Positions 18,466 through 29,253 of a DNA stretch of 64,000 bases are shown here, one piece after another. Each line of letters starts with the position of its first letter. Positions within the stretch are counted from its first letter, which is position 1. Source of the stretch: Asticcacaulis excentricus (GTDB taxonomy: Bacteria; Pseudomonadota; Alphaproteobacteria; Caulobacterales; Caulobacteraceae); contig NZ_AP018828.1 in the NCBI RefSeq assembly GCF_003966695.1, positions 526,001 through 590,000 of the forward strand. The letters run 5' to 3'. Below the pieces are notes generated by a model that saw nothing but the letters and a program-made list of their open reading frames with translations, had not been told where the DNA came from and did not search any database. The translations under genes were made by a program, and so were the position numbers.

Positions 18466-21147
18466 TTATCGGCGCCACCAGCCGCGTTTGGGCTTGGCGG
18501 GCGGGGTGTTGATTTCCGCCGGATCGGGCTCTGGCGCGGTGGGGGCGAAGCTGCCGCCCATCGGTTCGCTTTCCAGAACCGGTTCCGCAATGACGGGTTC
18601 CGGGGCGATTTCGACGACGGCTTCGACCGGCGCGGGTTCCACCGCCGGTTCGACGGCCAGTGTGGGTTCTGCGGCGATCTCGGCCACCGGCTCGTCGGTC
18701 TTCTTCTTGCGTGAGCGGGTCTTGCGCGCCGGTTTGACCACCTCTTCCGCAACGGCCTCGGCCACCACTTCCGGGACCGCGTCAGTGACCGGCTCAGGTG
18801 CGGTTTCCAGCACGGCAGGCTCAGCGGCGACCGTGACGGTTTCGCTCGCTTCGGCTTCGGCCTTGCCACGGCGCTTGCGCGGCGGACGCTTGCCCTTGGG
18901 GGCGGGCTGATCGCGCAGGTCTTCGGGCACCAGCGAGGTCGGGGCCTGAGTGGCGGCCCCCAGCACCGAGGCGGCTTCGGGGGTATCACCAGCGATCACC
19001 AGTGCGTCGGCTGCCACTTCGATCACATCGAAACCATCCGGGGTTTCGCCCGGTTGCGGCGCGCGCTTGCCCTGCGATTCGTCGAACGGGTCGATCCACA
19101 CATACGGCTCTTCCAGCGACGGCGTGCGGGCGCGCACCCAGGCATAGGCTTCGCGCGGACGGGCGTCGGGACCGTTGCGACGGCCACCGCGGCGGCCGCG
19201 ACGACGGCGACGGTTGCGGCGGAAATCGCCGTCCTCGTCACCATCCTCGTCTTCGCTGTCGGCCTCGGAGTCGCTGGCTTCGGCCTCAGCCGTGTCGGCT
19301 TCGACGCGCGGCTCGTTGTCCTGACGGCCACGGCGACGGCGGCGACGGCGGCCACGCCGGTCATCGCGGTCCTCACGCGCTTCGGCGCGTTCAGAGGCCT
19401 CATCATCGTCCGTGTCTTCGCGCTCGATGGCCTCTTCGTCGATGGCGATGACGTCTTCGTCCTCGTCCTCATCGTAGTCCGGGTCGGGGCCAAGGTCGAT
19501 GATCGGATCGGGGCGAACGGGCGGCGTGAACTCCACCTCATCGGCGTGCACAGTGCGCACGATCTCGAATTCCGCGTGGTTCAGGTCGGAGTCGATCTCG
19601 ACATTGACCTTCAGACCCCATTCGAGGCGCAGCTTGGCCAGATGCACCTGCTTTTCGTTGAGGATATACAGGGCCACGGCCTGCGGCAGCTTGATGGTGA
19701 TGGCGCCCGCGCCATTGGTCATGGCCTCAAGGTCGATGGCGCGCATGGCCGCCAGAGCCGAGGAGTCGGTCGAACGGACGCGGCCCATGCCTTCGCAGTG
19801 GGGGCAGATGACCGTCGTGCCTTCAAGGAAGCCGGTGCGGCGGCGCTGACGGCTGATCTCCATCAGGCCGAAGCCGGAAATCTTGCCCATCTGGATGCGG
19901 GCGCGGTCTTCACTGAGGGCGTCTTTGAGCTTCTTTTCGACGGCGCGGTTGTTCTTCGACTCATCCATGTCGATGAAGTCGATGACCACCAGACCGGCGA
20001 GGTCGCGCAGACGCATCTGACGCGCGGCCTCTTCGGCAGCCTCAAGATTGGTCTTGAGCGCCGTCGCCTCGATATTGCGCTCCTTGGTCGATTTACCGGA
20101 GTTGACGTCGATGGCGACCAGGGCTTCGGTCTGGTTGATGACCAGATAGCCGCCCGAGCGCAGCGGCACGACCGGCGAATAGATACGGTTGAGGATGTCG
20201 TCTATGCCGTGGCGCGCAAACAAAGGCATCCCGCCGTTATAGAGCTGGATCTTCTTCGCCTGCGACGGCATGATCATGCGCATGAAGTCCTTGGCGGACT
20301 TGTAGCCTTCGACGCCCTCGACCTGCACGTGGTCGAAATCCTTGTCAAACAGGTCGCGGATGGCGCGTTTGACGAGGTCTTCTTCCTCATAGATCAGCGC
20401 CGGGGCGTTGGAACGCAGAGTCGTTTCGCGGATGTTTTCCCAGACGCGCAGCAGGTAGTCGTAGTCGCGCTTGATCTCCTGCTTGGTGCGCTTGGCCCCC
20501 GCCGTACGCACGATCAGGCCCATGCCCTGCGGCACGTCGAGCGACTGCGCCACAGCCTTCAGCCGCTTGCGGTCGGCCCCGTTGGTGATCTTGCGGCTGA
20601 TGCCGCCGCCGCGCGCCGTATTGGGCATCAGCACGCAGTAGCGCCCGGCCAGCGACAGATAGGTGGTGAGCGCCGCGCCTTTGTTGCCGCGTTCTTCCTT
20701 GACCACCTGCACCAGCAGGATCTGACGACGCTTGATGACTTCCTGAATCTTGTAGCGCTTGATCAGGTGGGCGCGCAGGCGGCGCTCCTCATCGGGCAGG
20801 TCGTCGCCGTCGTCTTCGTGATCCTCGTCCTCGGCGTCATCATGGCCATTAGCGGCGGCCTGCGCCGCCAGTTCGGCCATCAGCTTTTCACGGTCGGCGA
20901 CCGGTATCTGATAATAGTCCGGGTGGATTTCGTTGAAGGCCAGAAAGCCGTGACGATTACCGCCATACTCAACGAAGGCCGCCTGAAGCGACGGCTCTAC
21001 GCGGGTGACCTTGGCGAGATAAATATTACCGCGCAACTGCTTGCGGGCATGGCTTTCAAAATCGAATTCCTCAACTTTTGAGCCGTTCAGAACGACGACG
21101 CGGGTTTCTTCCGCGTGCGTCGCGTCGATTAACATGGTTTTCGACAT
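18466..21147 (-). CDS. rne: Ribonuclease E (degradosome scaffold endonuclease)
   Basis: 893 aa from the ATG at 21147, with GGAG 9 nt upstream. The N-terminal catalytic half has an S1 domain interrupted by an acidic insertion (around DDAEDEDHEDDGDDLPDEE), the DNase-I-like site (VAIDVNSGKSTKERNIE and VVIDFIDMDESKNNR), and the zinc link CPHCEGMG that joins dimers. The C-terminal half is disordered: acidic blocks alternate with arginine-rich ones (RRGRRRRRRRGRQ, RRNRRRRRGRRGGRR), then a Pro/Ala/Glu-rich tail ends in KPKRGWWRR. In Caulobacter the terminal GWW motif binds PNPase and the charged tail drives RNP condensates. It initiates mRNA decay and rRNA/tRNA processing. Confidence 0.96.
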   Translation of the reverse strand: MSKTMLIDATHAEETRVVVLNGSKVEEFDFESHARKQLRGNIYLAKVTRVEPSLQAAFVEYGGNRHGFLAFNEIHPDYYQIPVADREKLMAELAAQAAANGHDDAEDEDHEDDGDDLPDEERRLRAHLIKRYKIQEVIKRRQILLVQVVKEERGNKGAALTTYLSLAGRYCVLMPNTARGGGISRKITNGADRKRLKAVAQSLDVPQGMGLIVRTAGAKRTKQEIKRDYDYLLRVWENIRETTLRSNAPALIYEEEDLVKRAIRDLFDKDFDHVQVEGVEGYKSAKDFMRMIMPSQAKKIQLYNGGMPLFARHGIDDILNRIYSPVVPLRSGGYLVINQTEALVAIDVNSGKSTKERNIEATALKTNLEAAEEAARQMRLRDLAGLVVIDFIDMDESKNNRAVEKKLKDALSEDRARIQMGKISGFGLMEISRQRRRTGFLEGTTVICPHCEGMGRVRSTDSSALAAMRAIDLEAMTNGAGAITIKLPQAVALYILNEKQVHLAKLRLEWGLKVNVEIDSDLNHAEFEIVRTVHADEVEFTPPVRPDPIIDLGPDPDYDEDEDEDVIAIDEEAIEREDTDDDEASERAEAREDRDDRRGRRRRRRRGRQDNEPRVEADTAEAEASDSEADSEDEDGDEDGDFRRNRRRRRGRRGGRRNGPDARPREAYAWVRARTPSLEEPYVWIDPFDESQGKRAPQPGETPDGFDVIEVAADALVIAGDTPEAASVLGAATQAPTSLVPEDLRDQPAPKGKRPPRKRRGKAEAEASETVTVAAEPAVLETAPEPVTDAVPEVVAEAVAEEVVKPARKTRSRKKKTDEPVAEIAAEPTLAVEPAVEPAPVEAVVEIAPEPVIAEPVLESEPMGGSFAPTAPEPDPAEINTPPAKPKRGWWRR

Positions 21148-21875
21148 TAACGCGATCTCCGCAGCGCGCACGCCTGAACGCCGCGCCGGACACAGGGCCG
21201 GGCGGTGAGAGGGGGCGCTGACTGATTTGGGGTGAAAGGCGTGCGCAAAGGCCCGGTCCGGCGCGCGAGGTGCGCGGAGCGGCAGAAGTCCGGAGCCTGT
21301 TCAAATGAGCGGCACAGCCCATAGGGTGTTAAATACCTTCGAGCCTCGTGCCGAAAAGCGCAGTGCACTCTTCGGGAACACATAAGGCGTTACAAAAAAT
21401 CAGAACCATACCGCGGCTCAACTGAGCCGACGAACGCCCTGACTACGCTTTGGCCGAAGCGTCCCGGTGCCGATAGAGGCCCCTTTGGCGGACGCGCCGG
21501 TGAATTTCATTCGGGTGGCGATTTATCCTGTGACGGACTATGTCGCCGGAAGACGGTCTGACCGGTCGCACAGGGCCGGAACAGGGCCTCTTCAAGGAGG
21601 TGTTTGGTCCGGTGTGGGGCGCGTGCGACCTTCAAAATCTCGCAGGCCAGACACCGGCAACGGACACAAACGTCTGTCAGAATCGTTTATAAGACAAGGT
21701 CTGACGGAGACACCGTGCACGGACGAGGCGAATATGCAACAAGGCGGCGCAAAAGAAAAGCACGCAATTATTTTTGTTGTTAACGAGATCGCTACCCGCA
21801 TCGTGTATCCATTCTGTCACAATGCAAAAGCAGCGGCACCAGAAAGGTGTCCACGGTGTTTGGTGGAGCGGGTGA
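21148..21875. other. Long divergent intergenic region between rne and amiC
   Basis: About 730 bp with no gene I can support. It must carry the promoters of both neighbours, and rne leaders are known to be long and autoregulatory in E. coli. Possible RNA structure: a nested inverted repeat CCGGTGT (21609-21615)/ACACCGG (21651-21657) enclosing TGCGA (21624-21628)/TCGCA (21640-21644), and a weaker hairpin CCGAAAAG/CTCTTCGG at about 21352-21376. One frame here (21467-21997) lacks a recognisable product and overlaps amiC. Confidence 0.5.
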
Positions 21876-23108
21876 ATGATCCGACGTGCGTGGCGTTTGG
21901 CCGGCAATGGTCAGTTATGGCTGGCCGCCCTGATGGCGGGGGCCATCGTAATTGCGACAGGGGACATCACCCCGGTCGAAGCGGCCTCCAGCGGTGATGT
22001 GGTCAATGTGCGTCTGGGCGGTGCGCCGAACCAGACGCGACTGGTCATCGACCTGCAATCCTCGGCCAAGGGGGAACTCCTCAGCCGCGAGGAAGACCAG
22101 CAGCGCGCCGTTCTGGGCCTGTCGGGTATCGGCGTCGGTTCGGCGCTGAGCGGGCAGGGGCAGGGGCTTGTCAAGGGCTGGAAGCTGGACACGACGGCCG
22201 GCATGACCCGTCTGCGCCTTGATTTCAGCCGCAACGCCCGTATTGCACGTCGCTTTCTGCTGCCACCGGCCGATGGGATCAGCACCTATCGCTACGTGAT
22301 CGACGTGGTTGCTGCGGATGCGCCTGCGCCGCAGGCGGTCGCTGCCAAGGCCGTGGCCGATGCTGCGCCCATACCCCCCGCCTTGCGCACCGAAGCGGCG
22401 GACAAACCCCGCACGGGCAAGAAAATCATCGTGGTCGATGCCGGTCACGGCGGTCACGATCCCGGTGCGCGTGGCGCGTTTTCGTGGGAGAAGGACGTCA
22501 ATCTGGCGGCGGCCAAGGCGCTGAAAGCCAGGCTGGAAGCCACGGGTCGCTATAAGGTCATCATGACGCGCGACTCCGATGTCTATGTCGATAAGGTCGC
22601 CCGCGTGCGCATCGCCCGCAACGCCAATGCCGACCTGTTTATTTCGCTGCACTCCGATTCCGGGCCAAATACGGCCACCAAGGGGGCGTCCATCTATACC
22701 CTGTCGGATTCCGGCACCGAGCGCGCGGCGCGAAACGCCATGAACCGCGGCGACTGGGCTTTACCGACGGGCGCGACGGACAAGACGGTCGGGCGCATCC
22801 TGATCGACCTGACCCAGCGCGCCACCAAGAACCGTTCGGCCACCTTTGCCGAACTGATGCTCGACAACATGGATGGCACAGTGCCCCTGCTCAAGGGTAG
22901 CCACCGTCAGGCCGGGTTTGTGGTCCTGCTGGCCGCCGATGTCCCCGCTGTGCTGCTGGAGATGGGCTTCATCACCAACCCCGAAGACGAGGCGCGTCTG
23001 AACGATTCGGGGGATCGCAACCGGATGGCCGCGCAACTGGTCAAGGCGATCGACCAGTACTTCGCCAATGATGTGCGCTACGCCTCGTTCGGGTTTGTCG
23101 CCCGCTGA
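21876..23108 (+). CDS. amiC: N-acetylmuramoyl-L-alanine amidase with AMIN domain
   Basis: 410 aa. A signal sequence is followed by an AMIN domain (about 40-145; VVNVRLGGAPNQTRLVIDL), a Pro/Ala linker and an Amidase_3 catalytic domain. Zinc and catalytic residues are visible: His191 (DAGHGGHDPG), Glu205 (WEKDVN), His259 (SLHSDS) and Glu362 (LLEMGFITNPED). It cleaves the glycan-peptide amide bond during daughter-cell separation, normally activated by an EnvC/NlpD-type LytM protein. A GGAG site lies about 8 nt before the ATG. Divergent from rne, as in Caulobacter. Confidence 0.95.
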   Translation: MIRRAWRLAGNGQLWLAALMAGAIVIATGDITPVEAASSGDVVNVRLGGAPNQTRLVIDLQSSAKGELLSREEDQQRAVLGLSGIGVGSALSGQGQGLVKGWKLDTTAGMTRLRLDFSRNARIARRFLLPPADGISTYRYVIDVVAADAPAPQAVAAKAVADAAPIPPALRTEAADKPRTGKKIIVVDAGHGGHDPGARGAFSWEKDVNLAAAKALKARLEATGRYKVIMTRDSDVYVDKVARVRIARNANADLFISLHSDSGPNTATKGASIYTLSDSGTERAARNAMNRGDWALPTGATDKTVGRILIDLTQRATKNRSATFAELMLDNMDGTVPLLKGSHRQAGFVVLLAADVPAVLLEMGFITNPEDEARLNDSGDRNRMAAQLVKAIDQYFANDVRYASFGFVAR

Positions 23109-23140
23109 CTCTTTTACGCCTTAACCCGCCTGAATTCTGC

Positions 23141-23262
23141 AATACCAAGGGTCATTGGAAATGACTCTTGGTATTCCGTTCGAGAATGTCTCATGTCACT
23201 GATACATATAAGACATTCTTGAGTTCTCAACGGCCGGATGCGGTCAGCATCTTCGGCCGTTG
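23141..23262. repeat. Three consecutive inverted repeats after amiC
   Basis: Hairpin 1: 23141-23156 with 23160-23175, 16 bp with one mismatch and a 3-nt loop. Hairpin 2: AGAATGTCT (23183-23191) with AGACATTCT (23211-23219). Hairpin 3: CAACGGCCG (23228-23236) with CGGCCGTTG (23254-23262), with an inner GATGC/GCATC. They separate amiC from the converging cytochrome gene. At least one probably terminates transcription. Confidence 0.75.
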
Positions 23263-23277
23263 GTATTATCACGTGTT

Positions 23278-23781
23278 TTATTTCTGCGCCGGAGTGGTTT
23301 CGACCTTGAGATAGGCGATCAGGTTATGGCGCTCCGTCTCGTCCTTAAGGCCCATAAAGCCCATCTTGGTGCCAGGCACCGTTGTTTGCGGATGGGCGAT
23401 ATAGTCGTCGAGCGTGGCGAAGTCCCACACCGCGTTGTGGCCCTTCATCGCGTCGCTATACTGATAATCGGCCTTGCTGCCTGACTTGCGCCCGAACACG
23501 CCATAGAGGTTGGGGCCGACCATATTGGCCCCCCCTTCGACCAGCGTATGGCACGAACGGCACTTGATCCACGCCTTCTCACCTGCCTTCAGATCGGCCG
23601 TATTGTAGGGGGCGGGCAGGGTGGCGAGTTTGGCCGCTTTTTCCGCCTCGGACGGCCCCTCGACCGCCGGCGCATTGGCTTGTGGTGCAGCGGTTTCACT
23701 TGCCGTCTCTGCGGGTTTATCGCCGCAGCCTGACAGACTGAGGGCAAGGGTCAGGGGGGCCAAAAACAAGGCGGCGCGCAT
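23278..23781 (-). CDS. Lipoprotein class I cytochrome c
   Basis: 167 aa from the ATG at 23781, which has GGAGA upstream. Lipobox LSGC with Cys19 gives a lipid-anchored protein. A linker of about 50 residues rich in Ala, Pro and Glu precedes the haem domain with C74-R-S-C77-H78 and a likely axial Met140 (PGTKMGFMG), plus the usual NLYGVFGR. This is the mitochondrial-like cytochrome c fold, similar to membrane-tethered cytochromes that carry electrons between the bc1 complex and cytochrome oxidase. It stands alone. Confidence 0.92.
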   Translation of the reverse strand: MRAALFLAPLTLALSLSGCGDKPAETASETAAPQANAPAVEGPSEAEKAAKLATLPAPYNTADLKAGEKAWIKCRSCHTLVEGGANMVGPNLYGVFGRKSGSKADYQYSDAMKGHNAVWDFATLDDYIAHPQTTVPGTKMGFMGLKDETERHNLIAYLKVETTPAQK

Positions 23782-23954
23782 CAAAGTCTCCATCGGTTCA
23801 CGTCAAGCGTTTAGCCGACACAGTCCCTTTTGGCGAGAGGCGACTCTGCGCGTGCCTGTGACGCCTTGCCACAGGCAGAGGGGGCGGAAGAGGAAAAGGC
23901 CACGCCCGATAGAAGCGTGCCCTGCTTAACATTCAATGGCTTTCGGTGAAAACC

Positions 23955-24224
23955 TCAGGAACGACGATAATTCTCGTCGATGTCCTGCGAATTGAGTCGC
24001 TCCTCAGAGCCGTCAATAAAGATGTGGTATTCGACGGCTCCCGCTGTGTTCACCTCGCCCTGTTCGATGCGATTGATCACTGCCGGGCCACCGTAGCGCG
24101 CCACAAGCTCCGGGTCGCGGATCAGGTGATTGACGGTCGGCATGGCGGCAAAATCAAAATCGTCCGAGGCGAACACCTCTTCACCGGTATTGTTGTCAAA
24201 AAAGCGGTAGGCCAGTCCGGGCAT
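23955..24224 (-). CDS. Small acidic hypothetical protein
   Basis: 89 aa, starts MPGLAYRFFDNNTGEEVFAS and has GGGAGATAG before the ATG. It is acidic and soluble, with alternating beta-like segments (AVEYHIFIDGSEE). I do not recognise a family. Coding is supported by the ribosome-binding site, codon pattern and absence of a competing gene. It lies between cytochrome c and threonine aldolase, all on the minus strand but with gaps of more than 120 bp, so an operon is not evident. Confidence 0.6.
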   Translation of the reverse strand: MPGLAYRFFDNNTGEEVFASDDFDFAAMPTVNHLIRDPELVARYGGPAVINRIEQGEVNTAGAVEYHIFIDGSEERLNSQDIDENYRRS

Positions 24225-24347
24225 GATCTATCTCCCATCTTGTGGTTGAGGGGGCAGGGTGCGCCCGGCCCGGTAAATAATCAATGCGCGCAATGCCGCA
24301 GGTGGTTTTGACAAAAGCGCAAGTGAAGTCTCAGAAAGTGCACCGGA

Positions 24348-25412
24348 CTATCTGTTTTCAGACGCGTTCTGAATATCGGCGGCCAGTTGATCCACTCGCG
24401 CCGGGTCGGCGTCCCAGGCGAACATGAAGCGCGCCCCGCCACCGATAAAGGTATAGAAGCGCCAGCCTTTGGCGCGCAGGGCGTCCAGAACAGATTCCGG
24501 CGCCTTGAGGAAGACGGCATTGGCCTGCACGGCAAACATGGGTTCTATTTCCGGCAAACCAGAAATTTTCTCGGCCAGTCGGCGGGCGCAGGCATTGGCG
24601 TGCTGACCGTTCCGCAGCCACGCCCCGTCCTTGATCATGCCCAGCCACGGCGCGGCCAGAAAGCGCATCTTGGAGGCCAGTTGCCCGGCCTGTTTGCAGC
24701 GATAGTCGAAATCCTGCGCCAGACCGCGATCAAAAAATAGAATAGCCTCGCCGACGCCCATGCCGTTCTTGGTGCCGCCGAAGCACAACACATCGACCCC
24801 GGCCTTCCACGTTATGTCCGCCGGGCTACAGTTGAGCGCCGCGCAGGCATTGGCAAAGCGCGCGCCGTCCATATGCAGACGCAGACCCAGTTCGCGGCAG
24901 ACGGCGGCAATGGCCTTCACTTCGTCGATGGCATAGACGAGGCCGGTTTCGGTGGGTTGGGTGATGGTGACGGCGCGCGGCTTGGGGAAGTGGATGTCGG
25001 AGCGGCTGGTGGCCAGCGCGCGGATGGCCTCCGGCGTCAACTTGCCGTCGGTCGAGGCGGCCACCAGCAGTTTGGAACCATTGGAGAAGAATTCCGGTGC
25101 GCCGCATTCGTCGGTTTCGACGTGGGCCGAGGCGGAGCAGATGACGCTGTGATAGGACTGACACAGAGACGCCAGGGCCAGCGAATTGGCCGCCGTGCCG
25201 TTGAAGGCGAAGAAGACCTCGGCCTCATGCTCGAACAGGTCGCGCAGGGCGTCCGCGGCGCGCTGTGTCCACGGGTCGTCGCCATAGGCGGGAACTGAGC
25301 CAGCATTGGCCTCATGCATGGCGTTCCACGCTTCGGGGCAGATGCCGGCATAGTTGTCGCTGGCGAATTGCTGCGGCGCTAAGGTCGTGAGGGGCAGGGC
25401 GGTGTCCGGCAT
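24348..25412 (-). CDS. ltaE: Low-specificity L-threonine aldolase
   Basis: 354 aa, PLP fold type I. Landmarks are FASDNYAGICPEAW at the N-terminus, HVETDECGAPEFF, LHMDGARFANA (the Asp that binds the pyridine nitrogen) and Lys215 in CFGGTKNGMG, the Schiff-base lysine. It splits L-threonine or allo-threonine to glycine and acetaldehyde. Divergent from lon, with about 400 bp between. The symbol is given by family; stereospecificity cannot be read from sequence. Confidence 0.88.
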   Translation of the reverse strand: MPDTALPLTTLAPQQFASDNYAGICPEAWNAMHEANAGSVPAYGDDPWTQRAADALRDLFEHEAEVFFAFNGTAANSLALASLCQSYHSVICSASAHVETDECGAPEFFSNGSKLLVAASTDGKLTPEAIRALATSRSDIHFPKPRAVTITQPTETGLVYAIDEVKAIAAVCRELGLRLHMDGARFANACAALNCSPADITWKAGVDVLCFGGTKNGMGVGEAILFFDRGLAQDFDYRCKQAGQLASKMRFLAAPWLGMIKDGAWLRNGQHANACARRLAEKISGLPEIEPMFAVQANAVFLKAPESVLDALRAKGWRFYTFIGGGARFMFAWDADPARVDQLAADIQNASENR

Positions 25413-25636
25413 GGGGCGTCTCTCAGATAGAATGAGTTTTGCGACGCATGAGCCTTGGTCCCGTTGGTTGCCGGTTCGGCCGCATCTCCGTTTCCGGACG
25501 CCACCTTGCCGGGAAGGGCAGGTTGGCGTTAAGCGCGTCGCTTAACTCTGGATGCCCTTTCGCCTTAGCCGTTCATAAGCACTTGCGCAAGCGAAAGTTT
25601 CTGCGGAAACCGGTAGAGTCGCCTGATCCGGCCTCC

Positions 25637-25665
25637 CTTGAATATGGGTGGGAAAGTCCCACATT
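25637..25665 (+). promoter_or_regulatory. Possible sigma-32 heat-shock promoter of lon
   Basis: CTTGAA (25637-25642), 15 nt, then CCCACATT (25658-25665) resembles the heat-shock consensus. It would give a leader of about 150 nt before lon. Lon is heat inducible in many Proteobacteria, including Caulobacter. The rest of the 407-bp ltaE-lon gap shows nothing else I can name. Confidence 0.45.
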
Positions 25666-25819
25666 CAGCCTAGGTTCAGCCGAGGAATCGTCTAAGGTGA
25701 ATGGTGAACCCCTGCGCAGACATTGCGCGTATATATCCGGAGAACGCGCCCTTTATCTTTACGCGGGGTGGTCGTTGGACGCCCTTGTCGAGGCGCGCTG
25801 TCCGGCTCAGGAGTAAGTA

Positions 25820-28213
<2,394 letters not shown>

Positions 28214-28264
28214 GCCGTAAGGGATAGCGCTATTTTGGCGTGCACTCGCCAAAACGGTTGAAAA

Positions 28265-28316
28265 TAAAGAGCGGAATTTGTTGGCTAAGCGCCTCAAATT
28301 TCGCTCTTTTTTGTGT
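28265..28316 (+). terminator. Terminator of lon
   Basis: AAAGAGCGGAATTT pairs with AAATTTCGCTCTTT with one mismatch, followed by a T run. Confidence 0.85.
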
Positions 28317-28477
28317 AAGTCCTTAAAAAAACTCGGTTTGCAGTGCAAAAAATGCGATTTCGCTTTTGACGAGCGGGGGTTTTTGTAGTCTCTATCGGGT
28401 CCACCCGCCGACGACTCGCTGAGTCCGACAGGGAACGGTTCACACAAATGCCCGTCATGGCGGGCAGGGAGAAACTT

Positions 28478-28756
28478 ATGACGACCAAAGCTGAACTCGT
28501 GGCCGCCATTGCCGATCAGGCGGGCCTGACCAAGGAACAAGCCAAGAAGGCCGTTGACGCCTTCACCGATTCCGTCGTGGACGCCCTGAAAAAGGGTGAA
28601 GAAGTCCGCCTCGTCGGCTTCGGCACCTTCCTCGCTGTGAAGCGCGAAGCCGGCACCGCCCGCAACCCGCGTACCGGCGAAACCGTTTCGCGTCCGGCTT
28701 CGGTCACCGCGCGCTTCCGCGTCGGCGAAGGCCTGAAGAACGCCCTGAACGGCTAA
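28478..28756 (+). CDS. hup: DNA-binding protein HU
   Basis: 92 aa from the ATG at 28478, with GGGAGAAA upstream. The sequence begins MTTKAELVAAIADQAGLT and contains the HU signature GFGTFLAVKREAGTARNPRT, whose Pro-tipped beta arms wrap into the DNA minor groove. It is a nucleoid-associated dimer that bends and compacts DNA. It lies downstream of lon with its own leader, and a terminator hairpin follows. Confidence 0.97.
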   Translation: MTTKAELVAAIADQAGLTKEQAKKAVDAFTDSVVDALKKGEEVRLVGFGTFLAVKREAGTARNPRTGETVSRPASVTARFRVGEGLKNALNG

Positions 28757-28796
28757 TATCACTCACAGAATTTAAGCCGAAACGGCTTGACTTCGG

Positions 28797-28834
28797 GACC
28801 GGAGGTTGGCATTGACCGGCCTCCGGTTTTTTAT
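28797..28834 (+). terminator. Terminator of hup
   Basis: ACCGGAGG pairs with CCTCCGGT, followed by TTTTTT. It lies only about 20 bp before tRNA-Val. Confidence 0.88.
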
Positions 28835-28852
28835 GTCCGGTCCCCTGTGGAG

Positions 28853-28928
28853 GGGCGATTAGCTCAGCTGGCAGAGCGGCTCGTTTACACCGAGTAGGTC
28901 GGCGGTTCGATCCCGTCATCGCCCACCA
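28853..28928 (+). tRNA. tRNA-Val (anticodon TAC)
   Basis: 76 nt, acceptor GGGCGAT/ATCGCCC, D-arm AGCTCAGCTGGCAGAGC, anticodon loop TTTACAC with TAC, T-arm GGTTCGATCC, encoded CCA. With hup's terminator so close upstream, it needs either a promoter within the hup tail or read-through. Its 3' half is repeated downstream. Confidence 0.96.
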
Positions 28929-29170
28929 TTTACCTCGACAGTTTGCGAACCGCCGCATTTTTGTTTGTTTGCTTGCGCAAACGGGGGTTCGATCCCGTCA
29001 TCGCCCACCATTTCTCTCGACAGTTTGCGAACCGCCGCATTTTTGTTTGTTTGCTTGCGCAAACGCGGCTTCGATCCTGCCATCGCTCACCATTTCTCTC
29101 GACAGTTTGCGAACCGCTGAATCTTTGTTGGTTGGTGTAACCGTGGGAGCGATCCCGTCATCGCTCACCC
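28906..29170 (+). repeat. Tandem repeats of the tRNA-Val 3' half plus spacer (82-bp unit)
   Basis: The tRNA 3' end from TTCGATCCCGTCATCGCCCA through CCA and the following ~60 bp recurs. Units start at 28906 (inside the tRNA), 28988 and 29070, with a decayed fourth at 29148. The first two 82-bp units differ at about four positions; the third is 78 bp and more diverged. Each of the first two contains GTTTGCG...CGCAAAC, a possible stem. No unit after the first has the tRNA 5' half, so none is a functional tRNA. Confidence 0.93.
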
Positions 29171-29253
29171 TTTGTCCCACACATCGTACCGTTTTTGCGC
29201 GTCCAAAGCGGCAATGAAAAACCGGCCTGAGTGCTCCCAGACCGGTCTGAATT

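Noticed and set aside
19054-21081. 675-residue open frame antisense to rne
   Set aside because: Mirror of the RNase E coding bias, with a compositionally odd product and no domain; rne itself is unmistakable.
21467-21997. 176-residue frame between rne and amiC
   Set aside because: It overlaps the start of amiC in another frame, has no domain and no convincing ribosome-binding site.
28853-29170. tRNA 3'-end duplications as attachment sites of an integrated element
   Set aside because: Units are adjacent with no cargo and no integrase nearby, so tandem duplication explains them better than integration.
28943-29217. Short open frames within the tRNA-Val repeat array
   Set aside because: The 82-bp period is not a multiple of three, so the same sequence is read in different frames in successive units; no ribosome-binding site is seen. 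E. coli tyrT repeats do carry a small gene, so this was considered.
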